Source of the DNA: AP-15 sp963846635
GTDB taxonomy: Bacteria > Pseudomonadota > Alphaproteobacteria > ATCC43930 > CGMCC-115725
DNA length: 64,000 bases
Reading direction: 5' to 3'
NCBI GenBank assembly: GCA_963846635.1
Contig: CAWJXM010000003.1
Span: forward strand, 310,001 to 374,000
Shown here: positions 1 to 8,298 of the stretch, piece after piece
How the letters are laid out: every line of letters begins with the position of its first letter
Position numbering within the stretch: position 1 is the first letter of the stretch
Translations under genes and position numbers: made by a program
The notes under the pieces: model-generated
The model's database searches: none
Told to the model about the DNA's origin: nothing
Seen by the model: the letters and a program-made list of their open reading frames with translations, nothing else

Positions 1-218
1 CTTGGGCAGAAACAAGGAGACGGGGGGAGACCGAGGGAGTCGACAGATTTCCCTCGGTCGCAGACCTCCTCCATTAACTGTTCCGTCAAAGCCGGGCTTT
101 CGGATGCCGGCGTCGCCACGAATGGTTCGGTCCCTTGGTATCCGCTGACCGGGGTTTCACCCCGGCCAACCGGTGCAAAGGCCAGCGAGTACTGGATCTT
201 CTGCCGCTGTCCACGCAT
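1..218 (-). CDS. Group II intron-encoded reverse transcriptase/maturase, N-terminal part (open at left edge)
   Basis: The ATG at 218 opens 72 codons that run off the window. The N-terminus (MRGQRQKIQYSLAFAPVG) and the later LTEQLMEEVCDR are typical leader residues of LtrA-type maturases, just before the reverse transcriptase domain. These enzymes assist splicing of their host intron and reverse-transcribe it during retrohoming. After 'EEVCDRG' (about position 45) the sequence stops resembling the family, where an NKGxxGVDG-like block is expected. The intron may be broken here, or a frameshift may lie close to the edge. An inverted repeat (ACCGAGGGA/TCCCTCGGT, 30-58) sits exactly at this divergence. 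Confidence 0.65.
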   Translation of the reverse strand, partial: MRGQRQKIQYSLAFAPVGRGETPVSGYQGTEPFVATPASESPALTEQLMEEVCDRGKSVDSLGLPPSPCFCP

Positions 219-720
219 GAGTTGTCGGTCCTACTTGCCACTCCCAATCGTTCGGGCCTTCAGCCATCGTTCCCGGCTCGGCCTATCCGTTGCTCCGCCT
301 TTCGGCCTTGGAGTGCCTCACTAGCCTTGCCGACGGCGTGGCCTACTATGCCGTCTGCTGACTTCTGCGCCGCGGTCGGGTCACCTCTCGGTTTCCCCAG
401 TTCCAAGTTCAGAACACGACGCAGACCTCCCCAGGTAAGTTCGATCGCCTTCCCCGCGCACCTGCCGGATCTACAGCCTTGGCCTTTGATGGATAGGGAC
501 TTCGCGATTAGTTGCCCGCTCGTCCGACCAGGGATGCCTCATATCCGATTTCTGTTCGTCAGGTCGCGGTTTTGCTCCGCACTGCCTTCAGACGCCACCT
601 CGCGATGACGCCCTTGTGCTTCGCTAATCCTTCACCTCCATCAGGTTGGATAGGGGACTTCCACCCCCAAGCTACCGAACATGCTGGGCACGCGACTAAA
701 CCGCTTCGCGGTAGGACAGT
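1..720 (-). mobile_element. Group II intron, 5' part (RNA domain I region plus start of intron ORF)
   Basis: Read on the minus strand, this stretch has the conserved blocks of a bacterial group II intron upstream region: a block around 640-700 resembling 'TAGCTTGGGGGTGGAAGTCC', then 'GGTGGCGTCTGAAGGCAG' and 'CGGAGCAAAACCGCGACC' near 560-610, leading into the intron-encoded protein start at 218. The identification rests on remembered intron sequences, not a covariance search. The intron 5' boundary is not resolved and probably lies between 700 and 800. The catalytic 3' domains would be beyond the left edge. Protein-like frames on the plus strand here are by-products of the structured RNA gene. 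Confidence 0.72.
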
Positions 721-989
721 CGACTGGCCTTCAGCTCTTGTAGTGCGCCGAGGGAGCGTTCAACATCGTTCGGAAAATTTGATGGATTTCCGGTTGCCAC
801 TGTCTCGGCTTGATTTAGAGCTATTCAACCGGAGGATATTGCGGACATCCCCTTCTCAGTGTAACCCATTGACGCGACGGAGCGGCCAATCAATTCAATA
901 CCCATTTACTCAAGATCTGTGCCATTCATCCGACGGTTGGGTAAGAGCCGCAAACCAACGACCTCCGAACGGGGCGGTTTAGTCCAATA

Positions 990-1069
990 CATTTTTAGCG
1001 CACCGTCGCGCCTCTGCCGTCTCTATCTCTTCGGCCACCGTCGCGCGGCGCGACGTCACGCTAAAAATG
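990..1069. repeat. 80-bp imperfect palindrome
   Basis: The arms CATTTTTAGCG (990-1000) and CGCTAAAAATG (1059-1069) are perfect 11-bp inverted repeats. After three mismatched bases pairing continues with CGTCGCG/CGCGACG. The interior is GC-rich and the whole unit could fold into one long hairpin. It lies in non-coding DNA next to the intron. It resembles a MITE or REP-type unit, but no second copy is visible in the window. Confidence 0.55.
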
Positions 1070-1322
1070 CTCTTCATTATCACACATATATAATACATGC
1101 CTGCTCAGTGCTCGCTGAGCATCAGCGGCACATTAGAAAGCGGCAATGGTTTCGGCTAGCGCTACCGGCGTTGCACAGACTACGCCTAGCCCATTGTCTT
1201 GAGCGCGTTGCGCGCCTCCGCTGCGCATTGCGCCTGATATCCACGATGGGTTACGAATGTAGGGCGTCCGCAATTTCATCGTAAAATGGTATTCGGAAGT
1301 ATCTCAACAGGCGTGCTGCGCG

Positions 1323-1553
1323 TCACCCGGTCGGAGAACTTCGCGCGCGGCGACAACGCGAGACGACAAGCCCGGTTTTAGACGATTTCAAACGTTTCCC
1401 ATTATCGGTGACACCGCTAATCTTATTCGTTTTAATTTCGGCTTCGGCCCGCAACCAATGAGCGACACTCTTGCCCTCTGGATGGCCTTCTTCCTCCCAG
1501 ATCGCAAAGGCCCGCTCTCTAATAATGGCTTGCTCTCGCCCGTCTCTGGTCAT
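1323..1553 (-). CDS. DUF2934 domain protein
   Basis: This 76-residue protein has the DUF2934 core: REQAIIRERAFAIWEEEG, then HPEGKSVAHWLRAEAEI, in its first half. The family consists of small alphaproteobacterial proteins of unknown function, often on plasmids or in stress-related regions. The start at 1553 is chosen because GGAGGG lies six bases upstream on the minus strand. A longer frame to 1604 exists but its extra residues are Arg-rich and do not match the family. The C-terminal third is basic and not conserved. It has no operon partner. Confidence 0.72.
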   Translation of the reverse strand: MTRDGREQAIIRERAFAIWEEEGHPEGKSVAHWLRAEAEIKTNKISGVTDNGKRLKSSKTGLVVSRCRRARSSPTG

Positions 1554-2184
1554 CAGGCCCTCCGATATACGAGCTGGGATCGGTCGCGCGCGCCGCATCC
1601 GCACAATGGCGTATGACTACAGCCAGTGACGTAGGGCTGTAATTCAGGCTTCTTATGACCAAAGCACAGGCAAGCTAAATCAATGGTTTGCAAGTCGCAC
1701 AAGCTTTTCGCCCATGCCTGCGTCTCGACCGACGACCAGAATCTTAACTTTCAGCATGCCGCGCTGGAGGCCGACGCGCATGCCCCCCGTGTTTCTCATC
1801 GGAAGGTCATCAATTTTCCATAAAAGCCAATTATGTGCCATTTTCATGTAGGCCCAATATCAATGCACCGCGTCGGGGGAAGCAAAATTGTCGCCCGCCG
1901 CGCCTCATACGTTGCCGTGCATTCCTGCAGAGGTCCCTTTATCGAACAGACAGCAGCCGTTCAGCCTGAGCTGTAGGAAGGGGTCTTCATGCCCCCTTTC
2001 AGCCGTTGGCCGGCATTATCTGGATCGGAACGGCGGGATGGAGAGCGGTCATTCCGAATGCAGGTGCAATCCGTGACCCCAGACCGAACCGGCGAGGTAT
2101 TCAGCCGATTGTGTCGATCAGCGCACAAAACCCGGATTGGCTTGAGTGCCGCGAATTGTGGCCCGTCGGCAGCCGCGGGGAAAC
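1554..2184. other. Intergenic region without recognised gene
   Basis: About 630 bp between the DUF2934 gene and the end of the first amidohydrolase. Short frames on both strands have neither recognisable motifs nor convincing ribosome binding sites. I see no RNA gene or clear terminator. Confidence 0.5.
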
Positions 2185-3477
2185 TCACGCAGTCGATTTG
2201 CGGAGCTGCTCGATGGCGAATTGCTGGGCCGCGTTCCCGCCCATCATGCGAGCGATCAGCGGCTCCGGTACATTGGCGGCGCGCAAGCGGGCCAGCGCAT
2301 CCCAGGCGCTCATCGTGTCATGTTGCGGGTAGCGCGACCCCCAAACGATCTTGTGCGCAAACTCCTGCGGCAATTTGAGGATCAACCGCTCCTCGGCGTC
2401 GAAGCCTAGCATGACATTGCCGTGCTCCCACATCTCTTCGGGCTCAGTCGAGACCGGGTAGTGGTGCAAGAGCGGGATCACGCGGGTCGAGGCCTCCATC
2501 TTTTCGAGCACCTCCTGCATCCACGAGGCCTTGCCGTGGGCGACAACAACCTTCATCGCCGGGTAACGCTCCATGACCGTGAAGCCGATCAAGGTCGAAG
2601 CGACGAACATATGGTTGTCGAGCCAAGGGGCCAGGATCGGTGCCAGCGGATGACCGAGTGGTGTCGCACCGATGAACGTGATCGACTGACCGGCGCCGCC
2701 GCTGCCGCCGGCGAACGGACCGCCGCCTCCACCGGGAACCGGAGGCTGCGCCAAGCGGTCTTTGACCTTCTCGAAGAACGGCCCGTGGGAGGTCCATTCC
2801 GGGTTCCACAGCCCCGGCGTCGCGTGCACCGCCGCGGTGATCCCGAGTCGCTCCAGTTCGGCCCACAGTGGATCGTAATAGGGATGGTTGAGATAGCGGT
2901 CTTCAAGAAACATCGGCCGGATGAAGACAGCGCGGAATGACGGCAGCCGCGCCACCCGCTGTATCTCTTCGAGCGCGAAATCCATGTTCTGCAGCGGCAG
3001 GATTGCGGCAGCGAAGAGCCGCTCCGGCGCCGTCCTACAGAAGTCCAGGATCCAATCGTTGTAGGCCCGCGCCAGCGCGTAGGCGACGTCCGGATCGCGG
3101 ACCAGGAAGAAGCCTTCGGCAAACCAGGTCGGGTAGAGCAGCGCTTGGTCCACCCCCATAGCGTCCATATCGGCTAGGCGCGCCTGCGGGGCCGAGGCGC
3201 CCTCGGCAGCCGGGTGCCGCACCCGGGGATCGAGGGCGCCGACCGTATCCCAATCCATGCCTGGCCGCCACAACGCGTGGCGCGGCAGGTTGGAGTTCGA
3301 GCGATCGCGGAAAATCTCGCCGTTGACCTTGAGATAGGCGCCGGTGCGGCCTTCCTGCCGCCATAGCGCATGCTTGCCGAGCGTTCGATACTCGGGGTCG
3401 AGGTATTTCTCCCAGAGCGCGGGCGGCTCGACGACATGGCTGTCACTGTCGAACACTATGAATTCCTTGGTCGCCAT
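2185..3477 (-). CDS. Amidohydrolase-2 family protein (metal-dependent hydrolase or decarboxylase)
   Basis: 430 residues of the amidohydrolase-2 family (PF04909 type), which includes gamma-resorcylate and related decarboxylases and various C-C or C-O hydrolases. The N-terminal strand-1 motif is FDSDSHVVEPPALW, where D/H residues take the place of the usual HxH metal ligands. LADMDAMGVDQALLYP, YNDWILDFC and VVVAHGKASWMQEVLEKME follow in family order. The C-terminal WGSRYPQHD is the usual strand-8 Asp region. It is the last gene of the minus-strand operon and is paralogous to the next upstream gene (3630-5018). Its substrate cannot be read from sequence; the context suggests ring or side-chain catabolism of an organic acid. 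The 60-bp N-terminal region is normal for the family. Confidence 0.85.
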   Translation of the reverse strand: MATKEFIVFDSDSHVVEPPALWEKYLDPEYRTLGKHALWRQEGRTGAYLKVNGEIFRDRSNSNLPRHALWRPGMDWDTVGALDPRVRHPAAEGASAPQARLADMDAMGVDQALLYPTWFAEGFFLVRDPDVAYALARAYNDWILDFCRTAPERLFAAAILPLQNMDFALEEIQRVARLPSFRAVFIRPMFLEDRYLNHPYYDPLWAELERLGITAAVHATPGLWNPEWTSHGPFFEKVKDRLAQPPVPGGGGGPFAGGSGGAGQSITFIGATPLGHPLAPILAPWLDNHMFVASTLIGFTVMERYPAMKVVVAHGKASWMQEVLEKMEASTRVIPLLHHYPVSTEPEEMWEHGNVMLGFDAEERLILKLPQEFAHKIVWGSRYPQHDTMSAWDALARLRAANVPEPLIARMMGGNAAQQFAIEQLRKSTA

Positions 3478-3629
3478 TTTTGCCTTCGCTTTTGCGGCAG
3501 TGATCCGGTGATGTCATTGGCGGCAAGCCCCGGGTCCGCGCGAAGCGCGTCCTGCGGTATACGCAGCGATCTTGCCGCGTCGCGCCGATCGCGACGAGAC
3601 TGGTTCGTTTGGCTCTTAGGAACGCCGCG

Positions 3630-5018
3630 TTAAGGCTGCCTCACCGCCGCTTCCGGGCGCAGCGCGGCGCGGACTTCCTCCTCGGTCGGCCACCAATCGG
3701 GGCGCTCGATCTCGGTGATGCGCTCGCGGATGATGGCGGCCGGCGCCTGCACCCTATAGAGGCGGCGGGCGTTGGCGCCCAGGAACTTGGCCTGATCCTC
3801 CTTCGGCAGCCCGTATTTCTGCATCGTCTCGATCGCACGCCAGACGTCGTCGCCGTCGTGGTGATAGACGTCGGATGACCAGCACAGGATATCGCCGTAG
3901 AACTCTGGGAGCCGGGCCGGCGGCGCCTCGTCGGCTTCGAAGCCGGTCATGCAATGCTCGAAAAAGGTCTCGCTCGGCAGCTTTTTCAGCGGCGGCAATT
4001 GCCGTTCATTGCGATAGAGCCGATAGGCCTTGTCGCATTCGTCGATCAGGAAGCTGAGCCAAGTCGACGAGGCTTCGAACACCGCCGCGTTGATCTTCGG
4101 GTGCCGCTCGAAAAATCCCGACATCAACACAACCGTGACCCACAGCGCCGCTTCGGCCTGGAAATTTTGCACATTGGCGAGAAAGGTGTGCGGCAGTCCG
4201 GCGGTAGCCATAGTCCTGCGGATCAGTTCGGCGCCGGAATATTGCTCGCTGTAGCCCGACGGCTTCGAGCTGGCGAAGGCCGGGAAAGGGTGCATCCCAT
4301 AGACCATGCCGGTCTCTTCGAGCGCATCCCACACCGGCTCGTATTTCGGCTGCAGTGGGTAGTTGCCCATCGCGTCCATCGGACGGACGAGGGCGACGCG
4401 GCAACCGAGCGCCGACACCCGCCGGATCTCCTCGATCGCGTAGTCGGGGTGTTGCATTGGAATAAGGGCGGCAAAGAACAGGCGATCGGGGTTTTCAAGC
4501 GTGTATTCATACGCCCATTCGTTGTAGGCGCGGCAGAACGCCTTGGCGCCAAGTGCGTCCTCGAGCCAGGGATAGATGTCGATCTCGGTTGGAATGATCA
4601 TGACCTGATCGATGCCCTGGATATCCATGTCCCTGAGGCGCGGCTTCGGTTCATACGAGCCGGCATGATCCAGATAAGCGACCTGCTGCTGTGTCAGCGC
4701 GGTCTTCGGGTTAAGATTGCGGACGTTGAGGGCGCGCTGGATGTCGTGCTTGACGCCCGGGCCGGCATTGGTAATGACCCGCATCGTGCCAGGGATCCCG
4801 CCCTTTCGCGGCGAGCCGAGGCCGATCCCCGCGCGGCCGTTGACAATCAACAGGCGGCCGTCGGCATCCCACCAGATCGTCCGCTTCAGCGCATCGAGTT
4901 CGTCGCGGGTAAGGACATGCTTGGCGCGCTCCCAAATCAGCGGCGGCTCGGTGACATGCGCGTCGCAATCGAAGGTCGCGAAATCCTTGGTCATCGGGGC
5001 AAAGCGTTGAACCGGCAT
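3630..5018 (-). CDS. Amidohydrolase-2 family protein (second paralogue)
   Basis: 462 residues. The protein opens with MPVQRFAPMTKDFATFDCDAHVTEPPLIWERA, where DCDAH is the strand-1 metal-binding segment. Later come LRDMDIQGIDQVMIIPTEIDIYPWLED, YNEWAYEYTLENPDRLFFAALIPMQ and a C-terminal CWSSDVYHHDG. The start at 5018 is preferred over 5036 because AGGAGGAG lies just upstream. It is separated by 150 bp from its downstream paralogue and by a palindromic repeat from the aldo/keto reductase upstream. Two paralogous amidohydrolases in one operon may act on successive intermediates or form a hetero-oligomer. That is inference. The reaction is unknown. Confidence 0.85.
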   Translation of the reverse strand: MPVQRFAPMTKDFATFDCDAHVTEPPLIWERAKHVLTRDELDALKRTIWWDADGRLLIVNGRAGIGLGSPRKGGIPGTMRVITNAGPGVKHDIQRALNVRNLNPKTALTQQQVAYLDHAGSYEPKPRLRDMDIQGIDQVMIIPTEIDIYPWLEDALGAKAFCRAYNEWAYEYTLENPDRLFFAALIPMQHPDYAIEEIRRVSALGCRVALVRPMDAMGNYPLQPKYEPVWDALEETGMVYGMHPFPAFASSKPSGYSEQYSGAELIRRTMATAGLPHTFLANVQNFQAEAALWVTVVLMSGFFERHPKINAAVFEASSTWLSFLIDECDKAYRLYRNERQLPPLKKLPSETFFEHCMTGFEADEAPPARLPEFYGDILCWSSDVYHHDGDDVWRAIETMQKYGLPKEDQAKFLGANARRLYRVQAPAAIIRERITEIERPDWWPTEEEVRAALRPEAAVRQP

Positions 5019-5054
5019 GAGGCTCCTCCTCGCCAAGTGTGGTGATGTAGTGTG

Positions 5055-5158
5055 CTAGAGCGGTTTATCGGTCAGTTGCCTCTGACCCAGAATAGATCCA
5101 GTAAAATCAATGGATTGACCATGGAACTTCTGTCAGACTGACTCTAAAACCGCTCTAG
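5055..5158. repeat. 104-bp palindromic element with 12-bp perfect arms
   Basis: CTAGAGCGGTTT (5055-5066) and AAACCGCTCTAG (5147-5158) are perfect inverted arms, followed inward by GTCAGT/ACTGAC at slightly different spacing. The unit fills the gap between the aldo/keto reductase and the second amidohydrolase. Its right arm supplies the TAG stop codon (5155-5157, minus strand) of the reductase. AGAGCGGTTT-type palindromes are common dispersed repeats in Rhizobiales, which is remembered knowledge and not checked. Confidence 0.7.
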
Positions 5159-6150
5159 TCCTCCAGCCAACCAGGCGGCACGGTCACCGCGCCGTTACGC
5201 ACCAGGATCGCGTCGACCTCCTCCATATCGGCGCTGCTAATCTCCCAGCCGAGCGCGCCGAGATTTTCAGACACCTCGGCCGGCGTGCGGAAACCGACCA
5301 GCGCGGTACCGACGGCCGAATTGCTCAGCGTCCAGCGCAGTGCGAATTGCGGCAGGCTCTTGCCGTACTTGGCCGCGAGCGGCCTCAACTCCTCGACAGC
5401 GGCGAGGTTGCGCGGGAAATGCTCGGGCCCGAACAATGTTCGGAACAGGTTCAGGTTTCCGAGATTGCCGCTTTTCGAGCGCCAGTCGCTCTCGTCGAAG
5501 GACATGCCGGAATGGAACATGCCGCTCAGCATGCCGTATGCGAGCGATCCGTAAGCCATCACGGCGACTTGATTGGCCCCACAGTAGGGGAAGATCTCGG
5601 CTTGCATGCGGCGGTCGAACATGTTCCAAGCGTATTGCACGACATCGATACGGCGCAGCCGCATCGCCTCTTCGATCTGCGCCAGACGGAAATTCGACAC
5701 GCCGATATAACGTGCTTTGCCCTGCTGTACGATATCGTCGAGCGCTGCCATTGTCTCGTCGAGCGGCGTATTGGGATCCGGCCAATGCACGAGATAAATC
5801 TCGACATGTTCAGTCCGGAGCCGCCGCAAGCTCTTGTCGATCGAGGCGAGCACCCGCGCGCGGCTGCTGTCACGGCGGTTCGGCATTTCCTCGTAGCCGA
5901 CGCCGAATTTGGTCGCGATCACAACGTCGTTGCGACGTGGCCCAAGCGCCCGCGCCAGCGCCTCTTCCGAGACGCCCATGCCATAGGCTTCCGCCGTGTC
6001 GAAGCAGGTGATGCCCCCGTCGATCGCCCGGGCAACGGCGCGCTGAAATTCTCCCTCGTCGATGCGGCCGTAGGTGCCGCCGATCTCCCAGCAGCCAAAG
6101 CCGATCGCCGAGACTTTGAGATCGGTGCGGCCGAATTGCCGGTATTCCAT
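5155..6150 (-). CDS. Aldo/keto reductase
   Basis: 331 residues of the aldo/keto reductase superfamily: an NAD(P)H-dependent (beta/alpha)8 barrel that reduces carbonyls to alcohols. It begins MEYRQFGRTDLKVSAIGFGCWEIGG. The catalytic tetrad region shows CFDTAEAYGMGVSE (Asp and Tyr), IATKFG (Lys) and EIYLVHWPD (His). ALVGFRTPAEVSENLGAL near the C-terminus is the cofactor phosphate-binding stretch. The start at 6150 has GGGAGGA seven bases upstream, and the gene begins 10 bp after the SAF-domain oxidoreductase ends, so the two are co-transcribed. The stop codon lies inside a palindromic repeat, so the original C-terminus may have been slightly altered. Confidence 0.9.
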   Translation of the reverse strand: MEYRQFGRTDLKVSAIGFGCWEIGGTYGRIDEGEFQRAVARAIDGGITCFDTAEAYGMGVSEEALARALGPRRNDVVIATKFGVGYEEMPNRRDSSRARVLASIDKSLRRLRTEHVEIYLVHWPDPNTPLDETMAALDDIVQQGKARYIGVSNFRLAQIEEAMRLRRIDVVQYAWNMFDRRMQAEIFPYCGANQVAVMAYGSLAYGMLSGMFHSGMSFDESDWRSKSGNLGNLNLFRTLFGPEHFPRNLAAVEELRPLAAKYGKSLPQFALRWTLSNSAVGTALVGFRTPAEVSENLGALGWEISSADMEEVDAILVRNGAVTVPPGWLED

Positions 6151-6160
6151 GGCGTCCTCC

Positions 6161-7489
6161 CTATTTCGCCGCGATTGCGGAAGGCCGCGCTGCAAAGCGC
6201 CGCTCCATGGCGCGGCGCGCTTCGAGTGCCGGGCCGTCGGGGATCGCCACGTCGGCCCAGCGCATCGTCTCGCCGGCGGCGATGTCGCGCTGCAGCGGCA
6301 CTTTGTGGGCGAGGCCGATCGGCAAAGCGCCCCAAGCGAGGCTGCGCTCGGCCGGTACCAGCTTGCCCCACACCGTGTAGCCGCCCTCGCCGTCGAGCGT
6401 TTCGCCGGCCCTCAGGTTTCGCTTGGCGACGGCTACAACATCGCCGCGCCACCCTTGCGGCTGGCCGGTCGGCTCGCCGCGCAACGCCGCCGACAACACC
6501 GAAATACCGAGCTCCAATCCGATCAAATGGTAGGGTTTGTACATCGCGGCATACCCGCCGCTGGCATCCGTCTTCAGGCCGTATTCCTTAAAACAGGTGC
6601 GCGCATACGCGTTCGGCGCCTTGAGCACGACATAGACACCCCAACGCAGGTCGCGAAACACCGGCCTTCGGTCGCGCTCCAGTGACGAGACGACCTCGAC
6701 CATGCCATCGTGCTCCAGCGTGCCGCCTACGTCCCGGCCTCGCAGAACGTGTGGCAGGTCGTCGACGCCGCACGGCGGGAAGCGCAGGCCGTCCTGCGGC
6801 ACCGCAAGGCCGGTGGCGTTGGCAATCGCTGCCATCTCGATCGCGGATTTGGTGCCGTCGAGAAACGAGTTGAACATCTGCGGGTTCATGCCGCCGCGTC
6901 GTGCCTCTTCGGGCGTCAATCCGTAGTGCTGCCAGACCTCGTCGGGTGTTACCGTGTGGTATTCCGGCAGGTATTTGGTGCCCTTGCCGGCAGCGGCGAC
7001 CTCGAAGCCGCAGGCGCGGGCCCAGTCCACCAGCTCGCAGGTCAAGGCCGGTTGATCGCCGTAGGCGAGCGAATAGACGACGCCTTTCGCGCGCGCCTCT
7101 TCGGCCAGCAGCGGCCCTGCTAGCACATCGGCTTCGACATTGACCATGACGATGTGTTTTCCGGCCGCGATCGCGGCGCGGGCGTGAGCGATGCCGGCCG
7201 GCGGGCTGCCGGTCGCCTCGACGACGACTTCAATATCGGGATCGGCGCACGCCTCAATGCCCGACGCCAAAAACCGGGTGCGGGCGATGCGCGCCGCGTC
7301 CCATCCGACCGAACGGCAAGCGTTCCGAGCGCGATCGGGGTCGAGATCGGCGATGACCGCGATCTCGATGCCGGCCATCGACGGCGCCTGGTTCAAGAAC
7401 ATCGAGCCGAATTTGCCGGCGCCGATCAGCCCGACCTTGATCAGGCGCCCGGCCGCGGCGCGCCTTTGCGCGAGGTGGTAGAGGCTCAT
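6161..7489 (-). CDS. NAD(P)-binding oxidoreductase with C-terminal SAF domain
   Basis: 442 residues. The N-terminal Rossmann fold has VGLIGAGKFGSMFLNQ (residues about 19-34) and AVIADLDPDRARNACR. A middle catalytic region follows (VVVEATGSPPAGIAHARAAIAAGKHIVMVNVEAD). The C-terminal SAF domain spans about residues 350-430 (VVAVAKRNLRAGETLDGEGG ... PLQRDIAAGETMRWADV). This is the layout of COG4091, 'predicted homoserine dehydrogenase', some members of which act in sugar-acid or apiose-type catabolism. It ends 10 bp before the aldo/keto reductase and starts 5 bp after the PhyH gene, indicating tight operon organisation. Substrate unknown. Confidence 0.82.
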   Translation of the reverse strand: MSLYHLAQRRAAAGRLIKVGLIGAGKFGSMFLNQAPSMAGIEIAVIADLDPDRARNACRSVGWDAARIARTRFLASGIEACADPDIEVVVEATGSPPAGIAHARAAIAAGKHIVMVNVEADVLAGPLLAEEARAKGVVYSLAYGDQPALTCELVDWARACGFEVAAAGKGTKYLPEYHTVTPDEVWQHYGLTPEEARRGGMNPQMFNSFLDGTKSAIEMAAIANATGLAVPQDGLRFPPCGVDDLPHVLRGRDVGGTLEHDGMVEVVSSLERDRRPVFRDLRWGVYVVLKAPNAYARTCFKEYGLKTDASGGYAAMYKPYHLIGLELGISVLSAALRGEPTGQPQGWRGDVVAVAKRNLRAGETLDGEGGYTVWGKLVPAERSLAWGALPIGLAHKVPLQRDIAAGETMRWADVAIPDGPALEARRAMERRFAARPSAIAAK

Positions 7490-7494
7490 GGTGT

Positions 7495-8298
7495 CTATGC
7501 GGCGGCTCGGCGCCGATGCTCGCGCGCATAAGCGAGCAACGCGCCGTCATCGACCGGCTCGATCGGCGAAAAGTTGCGATGTGCGATCCATTCCGGCCGG
7601 GTCGGTTTGCGGATGTAATTCGAGACCGCGCACAAGGTCAGGTAAACGATGCGGCGCGGGTAGGGCGTGATGTTCGGCGCCGAGGCGTGCACGAGATTGC
7701 CGTGGAACATCAAGACCGCGCCGGGCTTGCCGGTCGGTGCGACGATGCCGCCCTCGGCGACCAGCCGGGTCACGGTGTCGTTGTCGAGCGTCCACAGCGG
7801 GTAGGAGGTCGTTTCCTCATCGTGCCCGGCCTGCAACACGCCGTGCTTGTGGCTTCTCGGCACCAGCATCAGCGGGCCGTTGATGTGCATGACCTCGTCC
7901 ATGAATACGGCGATGTTCATCGCCCGCGGCTCCGGCATGCCGTCGTCGCGCGCCCAGGTGCCGTAATCCTGGTGCCATTGCCACACATCGCCCTCGAACG
8001 CCGCCTTCGCATTGATCTTGAACTGGTGCATGTAGAGCTTCTCGCCGAACACCTGCTCGACCGGCTCGATCAGCCGGGGGTGATAGCCGAGGAGCCGAAA
8101 GGCCTCGTTGTAGGTGTGCGCGGCAAAGGCGGTGCGTGGCGCGCCCGTCTTCTCCCGCCACACCTCCTGACGATTGGTGGCGTAGATCGCCTCGGCCTCG
8201 TCGCGCAAGACGGCCACCTCCTCCTCGGCAAAGCAATCGGGCAGGAACAGGTAGCCTTCTTCAGCGAACTGCCAGAGCTGTGCTTGGCTCAGCGGCAT
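7495..8298 (-). CDS. Phytanoyl-CoA dioxygenase (PhyH) family Fe(II)/2-oxoglutarate oxygenase
   Basis: 267 residues. The 2-His-1-Asp facial triad is visible as WQWHQDYGTWARDDG (HxD) and, near the C-terminus, FHGNLVHASAPNITPYPRR (distal His, then the Arg that binds 2-oxoglutarate). Such enzymes hydroxylate unactivated carbons. FAEEGYLFLPDCFAEEEV is the typical N-terminal helix-strand start. The start at 8298 is chosen over the longer frame because GGGAGGGG lies just upstream and the upstream residues are Arg/Pro-rich. The start overlaps the end of the gntR gene by about 10 bp, which implies translational coupling. It is probably the first catabolic step of the operon (inference). Confidence 0.87.
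   Translation of the reverse strand: MPLSQAQLWQFAEEGYLFLPDCFAEEEVAVLRDEAEAIYATNRQEVWREKTGAPRTAFAAHTYNEAFRLLGYHPRLIEPVEQVFGEKLYMHQFKINAKAAFEGDVWQWHQDYGTWARDDGMPEPRAMNIAVFMDEVMHINGPLMLVPRSHKHGVLQAGHDEETTSYPLWTLDNDTVTRLVAEGGIVAPTGKPGAVLMFHGNLVHASAPNITPYPRRIVYLTLCAVSNYIRKPTRPEWIAHRNFSPIEPVDDGALLAYAREHRRRAAA

Noticed and set aside
135..608. Long plus-strand frame over the intron region
   Set aside because: It is antisense to conserved group II intron RNA sequence; similar spurious proteins occur wherever such introns are present.
3954..6591. Long plus-strand frames opposite the catabolic operon
   Set aside because: Composition and lack of ribosome binding sites mark them as shadows of the minus-strand enzymes.
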